Source of the DNA: Burkholderia sp. GAS332
GTDB taxonomy: Bacteria; Pseudomonadota; Gammaproteobacteria; Burkholderiales; Burkholderiaceae
DNA length: 64,000 nucleotides
Direction: 5' to 3'
NCBI GenBank assembly: GCA_900142905.1
Contig: FSRV01000001.1
Coordinates: forward strand, 744,001 to 808,000
A program made the translations under genes and the position numbers. Shown here in pieces: positions 1 through 8,830 of the stretch. The notes below the pieces were generated by a model. That model ran no database searches. It was not told the DNA's origin and was given only the letters and a program-made list of their open reading frames with translations. Numbering within the stretch: position 1 is the stretch's first letter; the number at the start of each line of letters is the position of its first letter.

Positions 1-2
1 CT

Positions 3-140
3 TATCAGCTCGCCGAAGTGCCGCAGATGGGGCCGCAGCAAGCCGAACTGCAACTGTTCGTCGCGCTCGCGCCGGGTGTGGTTATCGAATTCGTGACGGC
101 GCTGCACCACGCTTACCACCGCTCACTCGCTCAACTTTAG
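3..140 (+). CDS. 3' end of an unidentified protein (cut by window edge)
   Basis: An open frame runs in from the left edge and stops at TAG 138-140. It gives about 45 C-terminal residues ending HHAYHRSLAQL. The segment is alpha-helical in character and has no motif I can name. It lies 16 bp before the MFS gene at 157 on the same strand, so it may be co-transcribed with it, possibly as a regulator, but nothing in the fragment proves that. I do not recognise the family. Confidence 0.5.
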   Translation, partial: YQLAEVPQMGPQQAELQLFVALAPGVVIEFVTALHHAYHRSLAQL

Positions 141-156
141 AACCTGGAGTAAAAAA

Positions 157-1326
157 ATGCCCATTCCGTTACTGGCGCTAGCAATCAGCGCTTTCGCGAT
201 CGGCACGACCGAATTCGTGATCATGGGCTTGCTGCCCGAGGTCGCGCGCGATCTGGCCGTGTCGATTCCGTCGGCCGGTTTGCTGGTGAGCGGCTATGCG
301 CTCGGTGTCGCGGTCGGTGCACCCCTGCTCGCGGTGGTCACCAGCAAGATGCCGCGCAAGCTCGCGTTGCAGTTGCTGATGGGCGTGTTCATCGTCGGCA
401 ATACGCTGTGCGCGATCGCGTCCAGCTATTCCGTGCTGATGATGGCGCGCGTGGTGACGTCGTTCGCGCATGGCTCGTTCTTTGGCATCGGCGCGGTGGT
501 GGCGGCTTCGCTCGTGCCGGCTGAGAAGCGGGCGAGCGCGATTGCGCTGATGTTCACCGGCTTGACGCTGGCGAATGTGCTCGGCGTGCCGTTCGGCACT
601 TTCGTCGGCCAGGAATTCGGCTGGCGCGCGGCGTTCTGGATCGTCAGCGCGTTCGGGGTCCTGTCGCTGGCGGGCGTGACGTTGCTGGTGCCGAATCGTC
701 ATGACTCCGGCCCCGTTGGCTTGGGCCATGAAGTGCGTGTGCTGAAGGACCCCCAAGTCTGGACCGCGCTTGCGATGACCGTGCTTGGCTTCGGCGGCGT
801 GTTCGTGGTGTTCACCTATATCGCGCCGATTCTCGAACAGGTCAGTGGTTTCTCGCCGCGTGGCGTGACGCTGATTCTGGTGTTGTTCGGGATGGGTCTC
901 ACGATCGGCAATACCGTGGGTGGCAAGCTGGCGGACCGCGCGCTGATGCCTTCGCTGATGGGCATTCTGGTTGCGCTCGCAGTGGTGATGGCGATCTTCG
1001 CGCGCACCAGTCATTCGCAGGTAGCCGCGGCGATTACCATTTTCGTGTGGGGCATTGCGGCGTTCGCGACGGTGCCCCCGTTGCAGATGCGCGTGGTCGA
1101 GAAGGCCGCTGCGGCGCCGAATCTGGCTTCGACGTTGAACATCGGCGCGTTCAATGTCGGCAATGCGGGCGGCGCGTGGCTCGGCGGTCTGGTGATCAAT
1201 CACGGCCACTCGCTCGATACGCTGCCGTGGGTCGCGGCGGCAGTCAGCGTGGCGGCGTTGCTGCTGACGTGGTTCGCGGCGCGGATGGATGCGCCGCCGG
1301 CATCGACCGTCGCGCAGCGGGCTTGA
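157..1326 (+). CDS. MFS transporter, DHA1 / AraJ-YdhP-type exporter
   Basis: A 389-residue inner-membrane protein with about 12 hydrophobic segments. The opening (LALAISAFAIGTTEFVIMG) is the signature of AraJ/YdhP/SotB-like sugar or drug exporters, and the loop 2 segment SKMPRKLALQ corresponds to the MFS motif between TM2 and TM3. Family members are proton-driven efflux permeases; the substrate cannot be read from sequence. The start is supported by CTGGAG about 10 nt upstream. It follows the cut-off frame ending at 140. Downstream, 1327-1562 holds no clear gene. Confidence 0.9.
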   Translation: MPIPLLALAISAFAIGTTEFVIMGLLPEVARDLAVSIPSAGLLVSGYALGVAVGAPLLAVVTSKMPRKLALQLLMGVFIVGNTLCAIASSYSVLMMARVVTSFAHGSFFGIGAVVAASLVPAEKRASAIALMFTGLTLANVLGVPFGTFVGQEFGWRAAFWIVSAFGVLSLAGVTLLVPNRHDSGPVGLGHEVRVLKDPQVWTALAMTVLGFGGVFVVFTYIAPILEQVSGFSPRGVTLILVLFGMGLTIGNTVGGKLADRALMPSLMGILVALAVVMAIFARTSHSQVAAAITIFVWGIAAFATVPPLQMRVVEKAAAAPNLASTLNIGAFNVGNAGGAWLGGLVINHGHSLDTLPWVAAAVSVAALLLTWFAARMDAPPASTVAQRA

Positions 1327-1562
1327 ATGTGCGTGGGCACGCCGGATATCCCAGGAGGTGCGCGAGTGTGCGCGTAGGCGTGCTCGAGCGCGTCCGGGCC
1401 CGAACACGCCCATATGAAAAATTCGCACAAGCTTTGCGAGAATCGTCCTCCGCAATGCTGATAACAGTGTGAAGATAACTTCGTTGGGCGTAGCAAGCCG
1501 CGATGCTATCTTGCTTCCACTAACCGCTTGCCCGCCGTCCGGCGGCGTTCCTGGAGGCAGTC

Positions 1563-2258
1563 ATGCATTCCCCGCTTGCGCTGGTTCGCGATCCCACGGC
1601 TGACACCGTAGCGTCGTCGCGTGCCGCTGAACCTTTCGATGCGCTTGAACATCTGGTCGGCGTGAATCTCGCCCGCTTGCGCGCCGAGCGCCAACTGTCG
1701 CTCGACGCCCTGGCCCGCGCCTCGGGCGTCTCGCGAGCGATGCTCGCACAGATCGAGTCGGCGCGCAGCGTGCCGTCGATCAAGGTGCTGTGCAAGGTGG
1801 CATCGGCGTTGAAGGTATCGGTGGCGGCGTTTTTGCGGCGTCACGCGACCAACGGCTTCGAGCATTTGCCGGCGGAGCGGTCGTCGCGCCTCGTCAGTTC
1901 GAATGGGCGCTACTCGGCCCGGCCGCTGTATCCGGATGCCGAGCCGACCGCCGCCGAGTTTCACGAGTTGCGTATCGCGCCGCTGCATACCGAGGCCGGC
2001 ACGCAGCGCGCGCCGGGCACCACGGTGAATCTGGTGGTCAGCGAAGGCACGCTGGAAGTCAGCGTGCACGACCAGCGCCAATTGCTGGCAACGGGCGACG
2101 CGATCGTGTTCGACGCCGACCAGCCGCACAGCCTGCGCAATCCCGGCGATACCGAAGCGCGTGCGTTTCGCGTGACGCTGAAGGCGGAAACGCCGCCGCG
2201 CTGGGATGTGCCTGCGCCTGCGCCGCACGACTTGGCGCGTCAGGCCGCGCCGGTTTGA
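1563..2258 (+). CDS. XRE-family regulator with cupin sensor domain
   Basis: A 231-residue protein. An XRE helix-turn-helix occupies roughly residues 32-90 (LRAERQLSLDALARASGVS, then SRAMLAQIE) and a small cupin barrel roughly 145-215, including GDAIVFDADQPHSLRN. This HTH plus cupin layout is that of the MerR-unrelated PuuR/SinR-like regulators that sense a small ligand in the cupin. The start is set by a good Shine-Dalgarno (GGAGG, 1552-1556) in front of ATG 1563. It stands alone between the MFS gene and ribB, so its target is unknown; self-regulation is an inference. Confidence 0.9.
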   Translation: MHSPLALVRDPTADTVASSRAAEPFDALEHLVGVNLARLRAERQLSLDALARASGVSRAMLAQIESARSVPSIKVLCKVASALKVSVAAFLRRHATNGFEHLPAERSSRLVSSNGRYSARPLYPDAEPTAAEFHELRIAPLHTEAGTQRAPGTTVNLVVSEGTLEVSVHDQRQLLATGDAIVFDADQPHSLRNPGDTEARAFRVTLKAETPPRWDVPAPAPHDLARQAAPV

Positions 2259-2382
2259 CGAATGAGGGTTTTCAGGCGGACGTGCGGTGAAGCCGAGATG
2301 TCCGTCTAATCAGTAGGGGTTGCGCTGCAGGTTCCGCGCGACTGTTGTATTCTTTGCCAGCCGGTCAATCCGGCAATCAGTG

Positions 2383-2654
2383 CGTCTTCAGGGCGGGGCG
2401 AAATTCCCCACCGGCGGTATGCCGGCAGCGCGAAAGCGTGAGCCGGTGAGCCCGCGAGCGCCCGCGTCGTCAATGTATTTGGACCTGTGCAACTACGTTG
2501 CATGGGGCCAGAGTAAGAGCTTTGCATGGGATCAGAGTAAGCGCTAAAGCGCCAACTCTGATCAACAGCTAAAGCGCTAACTCTGGCCGACACGGGGTCA
2601 GCAGATCTGGTGAGAAGCCAGAGCCGACGGTTAGAGTCCGGATGGAAGAAGATG
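2383..2654 (+). promoter_or_regulatory. FMN riboswitch (RFN element) upstream of ribB, with oversized variable arm
   Basis: The conserved RFN blocks appear in order: TCTTCAGGGCGGGGCGAAAT from 2385, CCCACCGGCGGT, GAGCCCGCGAGCG near 2448-2460, then GGTCAGCAGATCTGGTGA from about 2596, GCCGACGGTTAGAGTCCG and GGATGGAAGAAGATG to about 2654. The end blocks TCTTC and GAAGA pair to close P1. FMN binding represses riboflavin genes in this family. The variable arm between the GCCCGCGAGCG block and the GGTCAGCAGATCTGG block is about 135 nt, far longer than usual, and contains its own nested hairpins (2506-2588). About 134 nt separate the element from ribB; the expression platform is not obvious. Confidence 0.93.
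2506..2588 (+). repeat. Nested inverted and direct repeats inside the riboswitch arm
   Basis: An outer stem GGCCAGAGT (2506-2514) pairs exactly with ACTCTGGCC (2580-2588) and extends imperfectly inward (AAGAGCTTT with AAAGCGCTA). Inside is a second perfect hairpin, GATCAGAGT (2530-2538) with ACTCTGATC (2555-2563), plus GCGC with GCGC around a TAAA loop. The two 5' arms are also near-direct repeats (GCATGGGGCCAGAGTAAG and GCATGGGATCAGAGTAAG). It resembles a REP-like dispersed element settled in a tolerant loop. Confidence 0.8.
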
Positions 2655-2788
2655 TGCAGATAGTCATGTTCGTTTCCGTGATGCCGCCAGAGGTTGGGGC
2701 GGTGCGTGAGCGTCGCTTTGCGCGGCGTTCAACGGCGCGTCTTTGTCTGTTTGCAATGCCCTGAAACGTTTTTCGCCCAACTTTTGCG

Positions 2789-3523
2789 ATGAGCGTTTCA
2801 ACTATGTCCTTTGCTACTTTTCCTGCTCCGTCGGTGATTGCGGATAGCGCATCACTTGACCTCCCCCTGCTCGCCACCGAGCCCGTTCCGCCGCGTATCG
2901 CCGCCGCTTTGCAAGCTATGCGCGATGGCCGTGCTGTCGTTCTGCAAGACGATCACGACCGCGAGAACGAAGCCGATCTGATCGTTTCCGCCGAGCGACT
3001 TTCCGTCGAAACCATGGCCTTGCTGATCCGCGAATGCAGCGGCATTGTGTGCCTGTGCCTGCCTGACGACAAGATTCGCGCCCTCGAGCTGCCACCGATG
3101 GCCGTCAACAACGAAAGCCGTCATGGCACTGCGTTCACGGTCTCGATCGAAGCCCGCGAGGGTGTGACCACCGGCGTGTCCGCACTCGATCGCGTGACGA
3201 CGATTCGTGCTGCCATCAGCGATACGGCGAAGCCTGCCGATATCGTGCGCCCTGGCCACGTGTTTCCGCTGCGCGCGCAGCCCGGCGGTGTGCTCGCGCG
3301 TCGCGGCCATACCGAAGGCACGGTCGATCTGGCGATTCTCGCGGGTCTGAAGCCGGCCGGTGTGCTGTGCGAATTGATGAACGCAGACGGGACGATGACG
3401 CGCGGTGCGGATGTGGAGCGCTTTGCTGCGCAACACAATCTGCCGATTTTGACGATCGCCGAGCTGGTGGAATTCCGCGAGGCCCTGGCGACGGCACGCG
3501 AATGTGTGGCCGCTGAGGCTTGA
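2789..3523 (+). CDS. ribB: 3,4-dihydroxy-2-butanone 4-phosphate synthase
   Basis: Converts ribulose 5-phosphate to 3,4-dihydroxy-2-butanone 4-phosphate and formate, the four-carbon precursor of riboflavin. A 244-residue cytosolic enzyme with the acidic metal-binding loop [13 protein letters not shown] (about residues 54-66), the [20 protein letters not shown] block and [16 protein letters not shown] with [11 protein letters not shown]. There is no GTP cyclohydrolase II domain, so this is monofunctional RibB rather than RibBA. It is about 25 residues longer than E. coli RibB at the N-terminus. ATG 2804 (MSFATFPAP) is an equally possible start; neither has a strong Shine-Dalgarno. It is controlled by the FMN riboswitch upstream. 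Confidence 0.96.
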   Translation: MSVSTMSFATFPAPSVIADSASLDLPLLATEPVPPRIAAALQAMRDGRAVVLQDDHDRENEADLIVSAERLSVETMALLIRECSGIVCLCLPDDKIRALELPPMAVNNESRHGTAFTVSIEAREGVTTGVSALDRVTTIRAAISDTAKPADIVRPGHVFPLRAQPGGVLARRGHTEGTVDLAILAGLKPAGVLCELMNADGTMTRGADVERFAAQHNLPILTIAELVEFREALATARECVAAEA

Positions 3524-3641
3524 TGCGTGAAGCGTGTGCCGCGTGCGGTGACATGGTTGGCGGTTGAGCGCGAACGCTTTGTCGCGCTGGAGGGCGGCGC
3601 CGACCAGAACGAACTTGACGCACTCACGTGCATTTGAAAAA

Positions 3642-3675
3642 ACAAACCCCACGCTTGGAAAGAGGCGGGGTTTGT
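3642..3675 (+). terminator. Possible first hairpin after ribB
   Basis: ACAAACCCC (3642-3650) pairs with GGGGTTTGT (3667-3675) around a 16-nt loop. It is not followed by a T-run on the plus strand. It may act with the stronger hairpin that follows. Confidence 0.45.
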
Positions 3676-3685
3676 CAGCAATCTG

Positions 3686-3712
3686 AAGCCGGCTAGTGTA
3701 GCCGGCTTTTTT
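3686..3712 (+). terminator. Rho-independent terminator of ribB
   Basis: Arms AAGCCGGCTA and TAGCCGGCTT around a three-base loop, followed by a run of T (to 3712). The T-run is on the plus strand, so it serves ribB; the convergent HAD gene ends at 3726. Confidence 0.9.
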
Positions 3713-3725
3713 ATTGTCGCGCCCG

Positions 3726-4412
3726 TTAAGACTGCACGTCGCCAAACTCGCCGCGCACACCGGCTTCGACCAGCGCAGGCAGTTCATCCATATGTTTCAT
3801 GATGCGCGTCATACCCATCTTGCGCAGCGCATCCGCATAACCGTCGGGGATATGGCTCGCACCCACGAAGGCAATCGTCTTCATACCCGCCGCACGCGCC
3901 GCATTCAAACCGGCCACGCTATCTTCCACGACGATGCATCGCGAGGGCTCCACACCCAGTGTCTTCGCAGCAAACAGATACACATCCGGAAACGGCTTCG
4001 GCCGCGCCACCTGTTCGGCGCTGAAAATCCGCTCGCCGAAAATCTGCTGCAAGCCCGCGCGCCGCACCGACGCATTCACGCGCGCCATCCGGCTGTTCGA
4101 CACGACCGCGGCCGGCAGCGTCACGCGCTGCAATGCGTCGCGCACGCCGTTAATCGGGCTGAGCGATGCCGCGAGCTCAAGCTCGACATTGTGTTCGATC
4201 GTATTGAAGAAATTGGCGGGCAACGTGATGTCAAACGACTTCTCGATCCCTTCGAGAAAGCGCGAGGTCTGCTGGCCGAACGCCGTCTTGACGACGGGTT
4301 CGAAGTCGAGGCCGGGGAAGGTGGCGGACAGCGTTTCGAGCATCACGCGGTCAGCGATGATTTCGCTGTCGACGAGCACGCCGTCGCAGTCACAGATAAG
4401 GTGGTCGATCAT
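3726..4412 (-). CDS. HAD-superfamily hydrolase, subfamily IA (phosphoglycolate phosphatase / beta-phosphoglucomutase-like)
   Basis: A 228-residue cytosolic protein with all four HAD motifs. Motif I is [11 protein letters not shown] (nucleophile Asp8, acid/base Asp10), motif II VVSNS, motif III the Lys in RPKPFPDVY, and motif [19 protein letters not shown]. The helical cap between motifs I and II fits subfamily IA phosphatases acting on small sugar phosphates. It converges on ribB and lies downstream of the glycerol genes on the same strand, about 200 bp after glpF. Any role in glycerol or sugar phosphate metabolism is only suggested by position. Substrate unknown. Confidence 0.88.
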   Translation of the reverse strand: MIDHLICDCDGVLVDSEIIADRVMLETLSATFPGLDFEPVVKTAFGQQTSRFLEGIEKSFDITLPANFFNTIEHNVELELAASLSPINGVRDALQRVTLPAAVVSNSRMARVNASVRRAGLQQIFGERIFSAEQVARPKPFPDVYLFAAKTLGVEPSRCIVVEDSVAGLNAARAAGMKTIAFVGASHIPDGYADALRKMGMTRIMKHMDELPALVEAGVRGEFGDVQS

Positions 4413-4497
4413 GCTTTAAAACGGAAAGCGAGAGGCGTGCGGGCAAGACAATTGCAAGCTCATACGCGGAGATTGAAAGCATCATGATACGTGCTTT

Positions 4498-4517
4498 GGC
4501 GCCGCGTGCGCGGCGCC
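4498..4517. repeat. Perfect GC-rich inverted repeat between glpF and the HAD gene
   Basis: GGCGCCGCG (4498-4506) pairs with CGCGGCGCC (4509-4517) around two bases. There is no T-run on either side, so it is not a standard terminator. It could stabilise the 3' end of the glp transcript. Confidence 0.5.
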
Positions 4518-4617
4518 ATCGCTTTCCGTCGGCGTTTATTTGCGCCCTTGGTCTGTCCGCAGTTTGCCCGTAGTTTGCATATAGAGCGCCAATGCGTGCC
4601 CTATATGCGCAGCACGA

Positions 4618-5331
4618 TCAGTGCGCGTGCAGATACAGATACAGCCCAGTTGCCGCCGCGCCGCCCATCAGCGGACCGCACACCGGAATCCACGAATAAC
4701 GCCAGTCGCTGTCGCGTTTGCCCGGAATCGGCAGCAGCGCGTGCATCAGACGCGGTGACAGGTCGCGCGCGGGGCTCATCGCGTAACCGGTCGGGCCGCC
4801 GAGTGAAATACCGATGCCGAGCACCAGCAGACCGACCGGCAGTGCGTCGAGCGCACCCAGGCCAACTTGCGGCGAAGCCAGATACAGCACGCCGAGAATC
4901 AGCACGAAAGTCGCGATCATTTCGGTGAGCAGGTTATGCGGCACGCTGCGAATCGCGGGCGATGTGCAGAACACGCCGAGCTTCACGTCGGCATCGGCTT
5001 CCTTGTTGAAGTGCTGACGATACGCGACCCACACGAGCAGGGCGCCCGCCATCCCGCCAAGCATCTGCGCCGCGATGTAGCCAGGCACTTTGGCCCACGC
5101 GAATTTGCCGGCCAACGCGAGGCTGATCGTCACAACAGGGTTCAGGTGCGCGCCGCTGTACGATGCCGTGACGTACACGGCGATGAACACGGCCATCGCC
5201 CAACCCATCACGATCACGATCAGGTCCGCGCCTTTGCCTTTGGTACGCGCGAGCAGCACGTTGGCCACCGCGCCGTTGCCGAGCAGCACCAAAAGCGCGG
5301 TGCCGATGAATTCCGCAATGTAAGGAGACAT
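4618..5331 (-). CDS. glpF: Glycerol facilitator, MIP/aquaporin family, with variant NPA boxes
   Basis: A 237-residue six-helix channel that would let glycerol cross the inner membrane by diffusion. It is the last of the glpD-glpK-glpF genes on this strand, 92 bp after glpK. The first pore motif reads GAHLNPVVTIS (Asn64-Pro65-Val66) and the second GYAMSPARDLSPR (Ser186-Pro187-Ala188-Arg189-Asp190). Both therefore differ from the canonical Asn-Pro-Ala; the loss of the second Asn is the more striking change. The rest (GPTGYAM, DSDWRYSWIPVCGPLMGG) follows the Gram-positive-like GlpF pattern. Family assignment is firm; the channel properties are less so because of the substitutions. Confidence 0.93.
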   Translation of the reverse strand: MSPYIAEFIGTALLVLLGNGAVANVLLARTKGKGADLIVIVMGWAMAVFIAVYVTASYSGAHLNPVVTISLALAGKFAWAKVPGYIAAQMLGGMAGALLVWVAYRQHFNKEADADVKLGVFCTSPAIRSVPHNLLTEMIATFVLILGVLYLASPQVGLGALDALPVGLLVLGIGISLGGPTGYAMSPARDLSPRLMHALLPIPGKRDSDWRYSWIPVCGPLMGGAAATGLYLYLHAH

Positions 5332-5423
5332 AATTGGTTATCCGAAATATAGTTGTTAGGGAAGCCGCTGGATAGGCGGCTTCGTTATGTCGAAAGGTGT
5401 CTTATGGAACCGGGGGACTGCTA

Positions 5424-6923
5424 TCAGGGCGTGTCGGCCCAGGCCTTCGCGGCGCGGATCGCGCGCTTCCAGCCGTCGAGGCATTCCTTGACATCGGCGT
5501 GCGGCAGCGCAGGGGTGAAACGGCGATCGAGCGCCCACTGGCTTTGCAGTTCGTCCACATCTTTCCAGTAGCCCACCGCGAGACCGGCCAGATACGCCGC
5601 GCCCAATGCGGTCGTCTCCGATACTTTCGGGCGCACTGCGTCGACGCCGAGAATGTCCGCCTGGAATTGCATCAGCAGGTTGTTCGCGCAAGCACCGCCG
5701 TCCACGCGCAATTCGCCGATGCGAATGCCGGAGTCGGCTTCCATCGCTTTCAGCACGTCGAGCGATTGATAGGCGATCGAGTCGAGCGCGGCGCGGGCGA
5801 TGTGCGCCGAGGCCGTGCCGCGCGTCACGCCGAACAGTGTGCCGCGAGCACGGGCGTTCCAGTGTGGCGCGCCGAGGCCTGCAAACGCGGGCACCAGATA
5901 GACGCCGTCGCTATGCGGCACGCTGCGCGCCAGCGTTTCGATTTCAGCGGCGTTCTTGATGATGCCGAGGCCGTCGCGCAGCCATTGCACCACCGCGCCG
6001 CCAATGAAGATGCTGCCTTCGAGTGCGTAGTTGATCTGGTCGCCGATCTGCCACGCAATCGTGGTGACGAGATTGTTCTTTGATTCGATCGGCTTGTCGC
6101 CGGTGTTCATCACGAGGAAGCATCCCGTACCGTAGGTGTTCTTCACCATGCCCGACTGCGTGCACATCTGACCGAACAGGGCCGCGTGCTGGTCGCCTGC
6201 AATGCCGGCGAGCGGAATCTTGGAGGCGAACACGGTGGTCTTGGTCGGCCCGTACACTTCCGACGACGCACGCACTTCCGGCAACATGTTGCGCGGAATA
6301 TCCATCGCTTCGAGCAGTTCGTCGTCCCACTTCAGCGTGTGGATGTTGAACAGCATCGTGCGCGACGCGTTGGTCACGTCGGTGACGTGCAGGCCGCCCT
6401 TGGTGAAATTCCACACCAGCCAGCTATCCACCGTGCCGAAGGCGAGGCGCCCTTGCTTCGCTTTTTCGCGTGCGCCTTCGACGTTGTCGAGAATCCAGCG
6501 GATCTTGGTCGCCGAGAAGTACGAATCGATCGGCAGACCGGTTTTCGCGCGGACTTTCTCTTCGAGACCTTGCTCTTTGAGCTGATCGCAGAAGTCGGCC
6601 GTACGGCGGTCCTGCCAGACGATCGCGTTGTAGATCGGATGGCCGGTTTCGCGATCCCACACGATGGTGGTCTCACGCTGATTGGTAATGCCGATCGCGG
6701 CGATCGACGTGCCGTTCATACCGGCGCGCGTGACCGCTTCGGCGGCGACGCCGGCCTGGGTCGACCAGATTTCCTGCGGGTCGTGCTCGACCCAACCTGG
6801 ACGCGGATAGATCTGCTGGAATTCTTTCTGTGCGGTCGACACGATATTGCCGAGCCGGTCGAACAGCATCGCGCGCGAGCTGGTGGTGCCTTGGTCGAGC
6901 GCGAGAATGTACTGATCCTGCAT
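5424..6923 (-). CDS. glpK: Glycerol kinase
   Basis: Phosphorylates glycerol with ATP to sn-glycerol 3-phosphate, trapping it in the cell. It has 499 residues, close to the 502 of E. coli GlpK. The phosphate-binding motif [13 protein letters not shown] is at about residues 10-22 and the FGGY signature regions are present ([34 protein letters not shown]). The start ATG 6921-6923 has GGAGAAGAG just upstream. Between glpK and the preceding glpD lies a 303-bp spacer with a tandem array, so co-transcription with glpD is likely but not certain. Confidence 0.97.
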   Translation of the reverse strand: MQDQYILALDQGTTSSRAMLFDRLGNIVSTAQKEFQQIYPRPGWVEHDPQEIWSTQAGVAAEAVTRAGMNGTSIAAIGITNQRETTIVWDRETGHPIYNAIVWQDRRTADFCDQLKEQGLEEKVRAKTGLPIDSYFSATKIRWILDNVEGAREKAKQGRLAFGTVDSWLVWNFTKGGLHVTDVTNASRTMLFNIHTLKWDDELLEAMDIPRNMLPEVRASSEVYGPTKTTVFASKIPLAGIAGDQHAALFGQMCTQSGMVKNTYGTGCFLVMNTGDKPIESKNNLVTTIAWQIGDQINYALEGSIFIGGAVVQWLRDGLGIIKNAAEIETLARSVPHSDGVYLVPAFAGLGAPHWNARARGTLFGVTRGTASAHIARAALDSIAYQSLDVLKAMEADSGIRIGELRVDGGACANNLLMQFQADILGVDAVRPKVSETTALGAAYLAGLAVGYWKDVDELQSQWALDRRFTPALPHADVKECLDGWKRAIRAAKAWADTP

Positions 6924-7113
6924 TGTCTCTTCTCCATGCGTTTTATGAATCGCCGGACTGCTAACCGGCGACGGGAACGGCTTGTTGTTTTAAGCGGGCT
7001 GCAACAGTTTGTGGTTGTGCGTCCCGGCTTTGTCAGTAGCCGAGGGGTGAAAATCGATGCGGTTCATCCAGGTTCATTCACGTAGCCAGGCCGTGTTGCT
7101 TTAGCCTGACCAG

Positions 7114-7230
7114 GTGGTCTGACTAAGTGGCTCAGCTAAGTGGCTGAACTGAGTGAGCTAATTAAATGACGAAACTAAGTGACCAAACTAAGTGGCCTAA
7201 CTGAACGATCTAACTAGCGGGTTTAGCTAA
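7114..7230. repeat. Nine degenerate 13-bp tandem units between glpD and glpK
   Basis: The stretch divides exactly into nine 13-bp units, starting GTGGTCTGACTAA (7114), GTGGCTCAGCTAA (7127), GTGGCTGAACTGA (7140), GTGAGCTAATTAA (7153), ATGACGAAACTAA (7166), GTGACCAAACTAA (7179), GTGGCCTAACTGA (7192), ACGATCTAACTAG (7205) and CGGGTTTAGCTAA (7218). The consensus is about GTGRCYNAACTAA. The last unit covers the glpD stop codon (7227-7229). A weaker unit may precede at 7101. This spacer (6924-7226) otherwise holds no gene. Confidence 0.85.
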
Positions 7231-8756
7231 GCACTCTGTCGGGCCGGCTCGCGCGCGAACCATGTGTCGATGTCGCGTGTGATCGAATCGAGCGTGCCCG
7301 GTTCGACGTGCAGACCGAGTTTCGAGCGGCGCCACAGCACGTCCTGCGCGCTGCGTGCCCATTCGGTATCGCGCAGGTAAGTGAGTTCGGCTTCGTGGAG
7401 GCCCGGCGCGAAAGCGCGGCCGAGGTCGGCCACCGAGCGCGCGTTGCCAATGACATGCTTCACGCGCGTGCCGTACGCACGCGCGAGGCGGTGAGCCAGA
7501 TCGGCGGGCAGCCAGGCATTCTGCTGCTTGAAGCCGGCCAGGAAACGCTCGAAGTTGGCTTGCGGAATATCGCCGCCGGGCAACGGCACACCGGCCGTCC
7601 ACGAAGGCGTGCCGTTATGCAGCGCGTGCGCGAGTTTGTCGACGGCTTCTTCCGCCAGCTTGCGGAACGTCGTGATTTTGCCGCCGAACACGGACAGAAG
7701 CGGCGCTTCGCCTGAAGGCGCGTCGAGTTCGAGCGAGTAATCGCGCGTGACGGCCGACGGGTTGTCCGCGCCTTCTTCTTCGAGCAGTGGACGCACGCCC
7801 GAGTAGGTCCAGCGCACGTCTTGCGGCGAGATCTTCTGCTTGAAGTAGCGATTGATCGAGTCGCACAGGTACTGTGTTTCGTCGGCGCTGATCGCCACTT
7901 GCGACGGGTCGCCGTGATATTCGAGGTCAGTCGTGCCGATCAGCGTGTAATCGTGTTCGTACGGAATCGCGAAGATGATCCGCTTGTCTGGATTCTGGAA
8001 GATGTACGCGTGATCGTGTTCGAACAGACGGCGCGTGACGATATGGCTGCCTTTGACGAGGCGCACGCTGTGCGTCGCTTCCCGGCCGAGTGCGCCATGC
8101 AGCAATTCGCCGACCCACGGGCCGGCCGCATTCGCAATCGAGCCTGCGCGCACGTCGAGGATCGTGCCGTCGGCGCGCTTGAGTTGCGCGCGCCATTCGC
8201 CGCCGGCGCGCACCGCGCTCAGCAGTTTGGTACGCGTGAGAATCTTTGCGCCGCGTTCCTGCGCATCCAGTGCGTTCAGCACGACCAGACGGGCGTCATT
8301 GACCCAGCCGTCCGAATACACGAAACCGCGCTTGATCGAATCGACCAGCGGTGCGCCCGCCGGGTGGTCGCGCATCACGATGCCGCGTGAGCCGGGCAGC
8401 AGCTCGCGTTTGGCGAGGTGATCGTAAAGGAACAGGCCGGCGCGGATCAGCCAGGCCGGACGCAGATCGGGCATGTGCGGCATCACGAAGCGCAGCGGCC
8501 ACATGATGTGCGGCGCGGCGCGCAGCAGCGTTTCGCGCTCCTGCAGGGCTTTGCGCACCAGCCCGAACTCACGGTACTCGAGGTAGCGCAGGCCGCCGTG
8601 AATCAGCTTGGTACTGGCCGACGACGTATGGGCCGCCAGATCGTCCTGTTCGCAGAGCAACACCGACAGGCCGCGGCCCGCCGCATCGCGTGCGATGCCT
8701 GCGCCGTTGATCCCGCCGCCTACGACGAGCAAATCGTACCTTGAGCCTTGCGTCAC
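7227..8756 (-). CDS. glpD: Aerobic glycerol-3-phosphate dehydrogenase
   Basis: A membrane-associated flavoenzyme that oxidises glycerol 3-phosphate to dihydroxyacetone phosphate and passes electrons to quinone. It has 509 residues. The FAD-binding dinucleotide fold is at the N-terminus (DLLVVGGGINGAGIARDAA, then LLCEQDDLA), followed by the FAD-family block TSSASTKLIHGGLRYLE and the GGKITTFRKLAEEAVD region. It is first of the three glp genes in transcription order, preceded by a promoter region with inverted repeats (8800-8830) that suit GlpR. Its stop codon lies inside the 13-bp tandem array. Confidence 0.97.
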   Translation of the reverse strand: MTQGSRYDLLVVGGGINGAGIARDAAGRGLSVLLCEQDDLAAHTSSASTKLIHGGLRYLEYREFGLVRKALQERETLLRAAPHIMWPLRFVMPHMPDLRPAWLIRAGLFLYDHLAKRELLPGSRGIVMRDHPAGAPLVDSIKRGFVYSDGWVNDARLVVLNALDAQERGAKILTRTKLLSAVRAGGEWRAQLKRADGTILDVRAGSIANAAGPWVGELLHGALGREATHSVRLVKGSHIVTRRLFEHDHAYIFQNPDKRIIFAIPYEHDYTLIGTTDLEYHGDPSQVAISADETQYLCDSINRYFKQKISPQDVRWTYSGVRPLLEEEGADNPSAVTRDYSLELDAPSGEAPLLSVFGGKITTFRKLAEEAVDKLAHALHNGTPSWTAGVPLPGGDIPQANFERFLAGFKQQNAWLPADLAHRLARAYGTRVKHVIGNARSVADLGRAFAPGLHEAELTYLRDTEWARSAQDVLWRRSKLGLHVEPGTLDSITRDIDTWFAREPARQSA

Positions 8757-8799
8757 CTGCTGTGTCCCCTGCGTCGTATTCCGAAAGCTGTTTGGAAAA

Positions 8800-8830
8800 A
8801 CTATCGAACCGATAGTGTTCGTTTGCGAAC
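8800..8830. promoter_or_regulatory. Candidate GlpR operator in the glpD promoter region
   Basis: Two adjacent inverted repeats lie upstream of glpD: ACTATCG-AAC-CGATAGT (8800-8816) and GTTCG-TTTG-CGAAC (8817-8830). More TTCG half-sites follow (ATTCGAAAAAGTAAAGTTCG, 8842-8861). DeoR-family GlpR proteins bind AT-rich sites with TTCG/CGAA cores, and a glpR gene is 2 kb away. Assignment to GlpR is inference. Confidence 0.55.

Noticed and set aside
178..1455. A 425-codon minus-strand frame across the MFS gene
   Set aside because: Antisense of a clear 12-helix transporter; its composition (His, Arg, Gln) is that of a shadow frame.
7114..7230. The 13-bp array as a CRISPR
   Set aside because: Units are contiguous, 13 bp and diverged, with no spacers and no cas genes.
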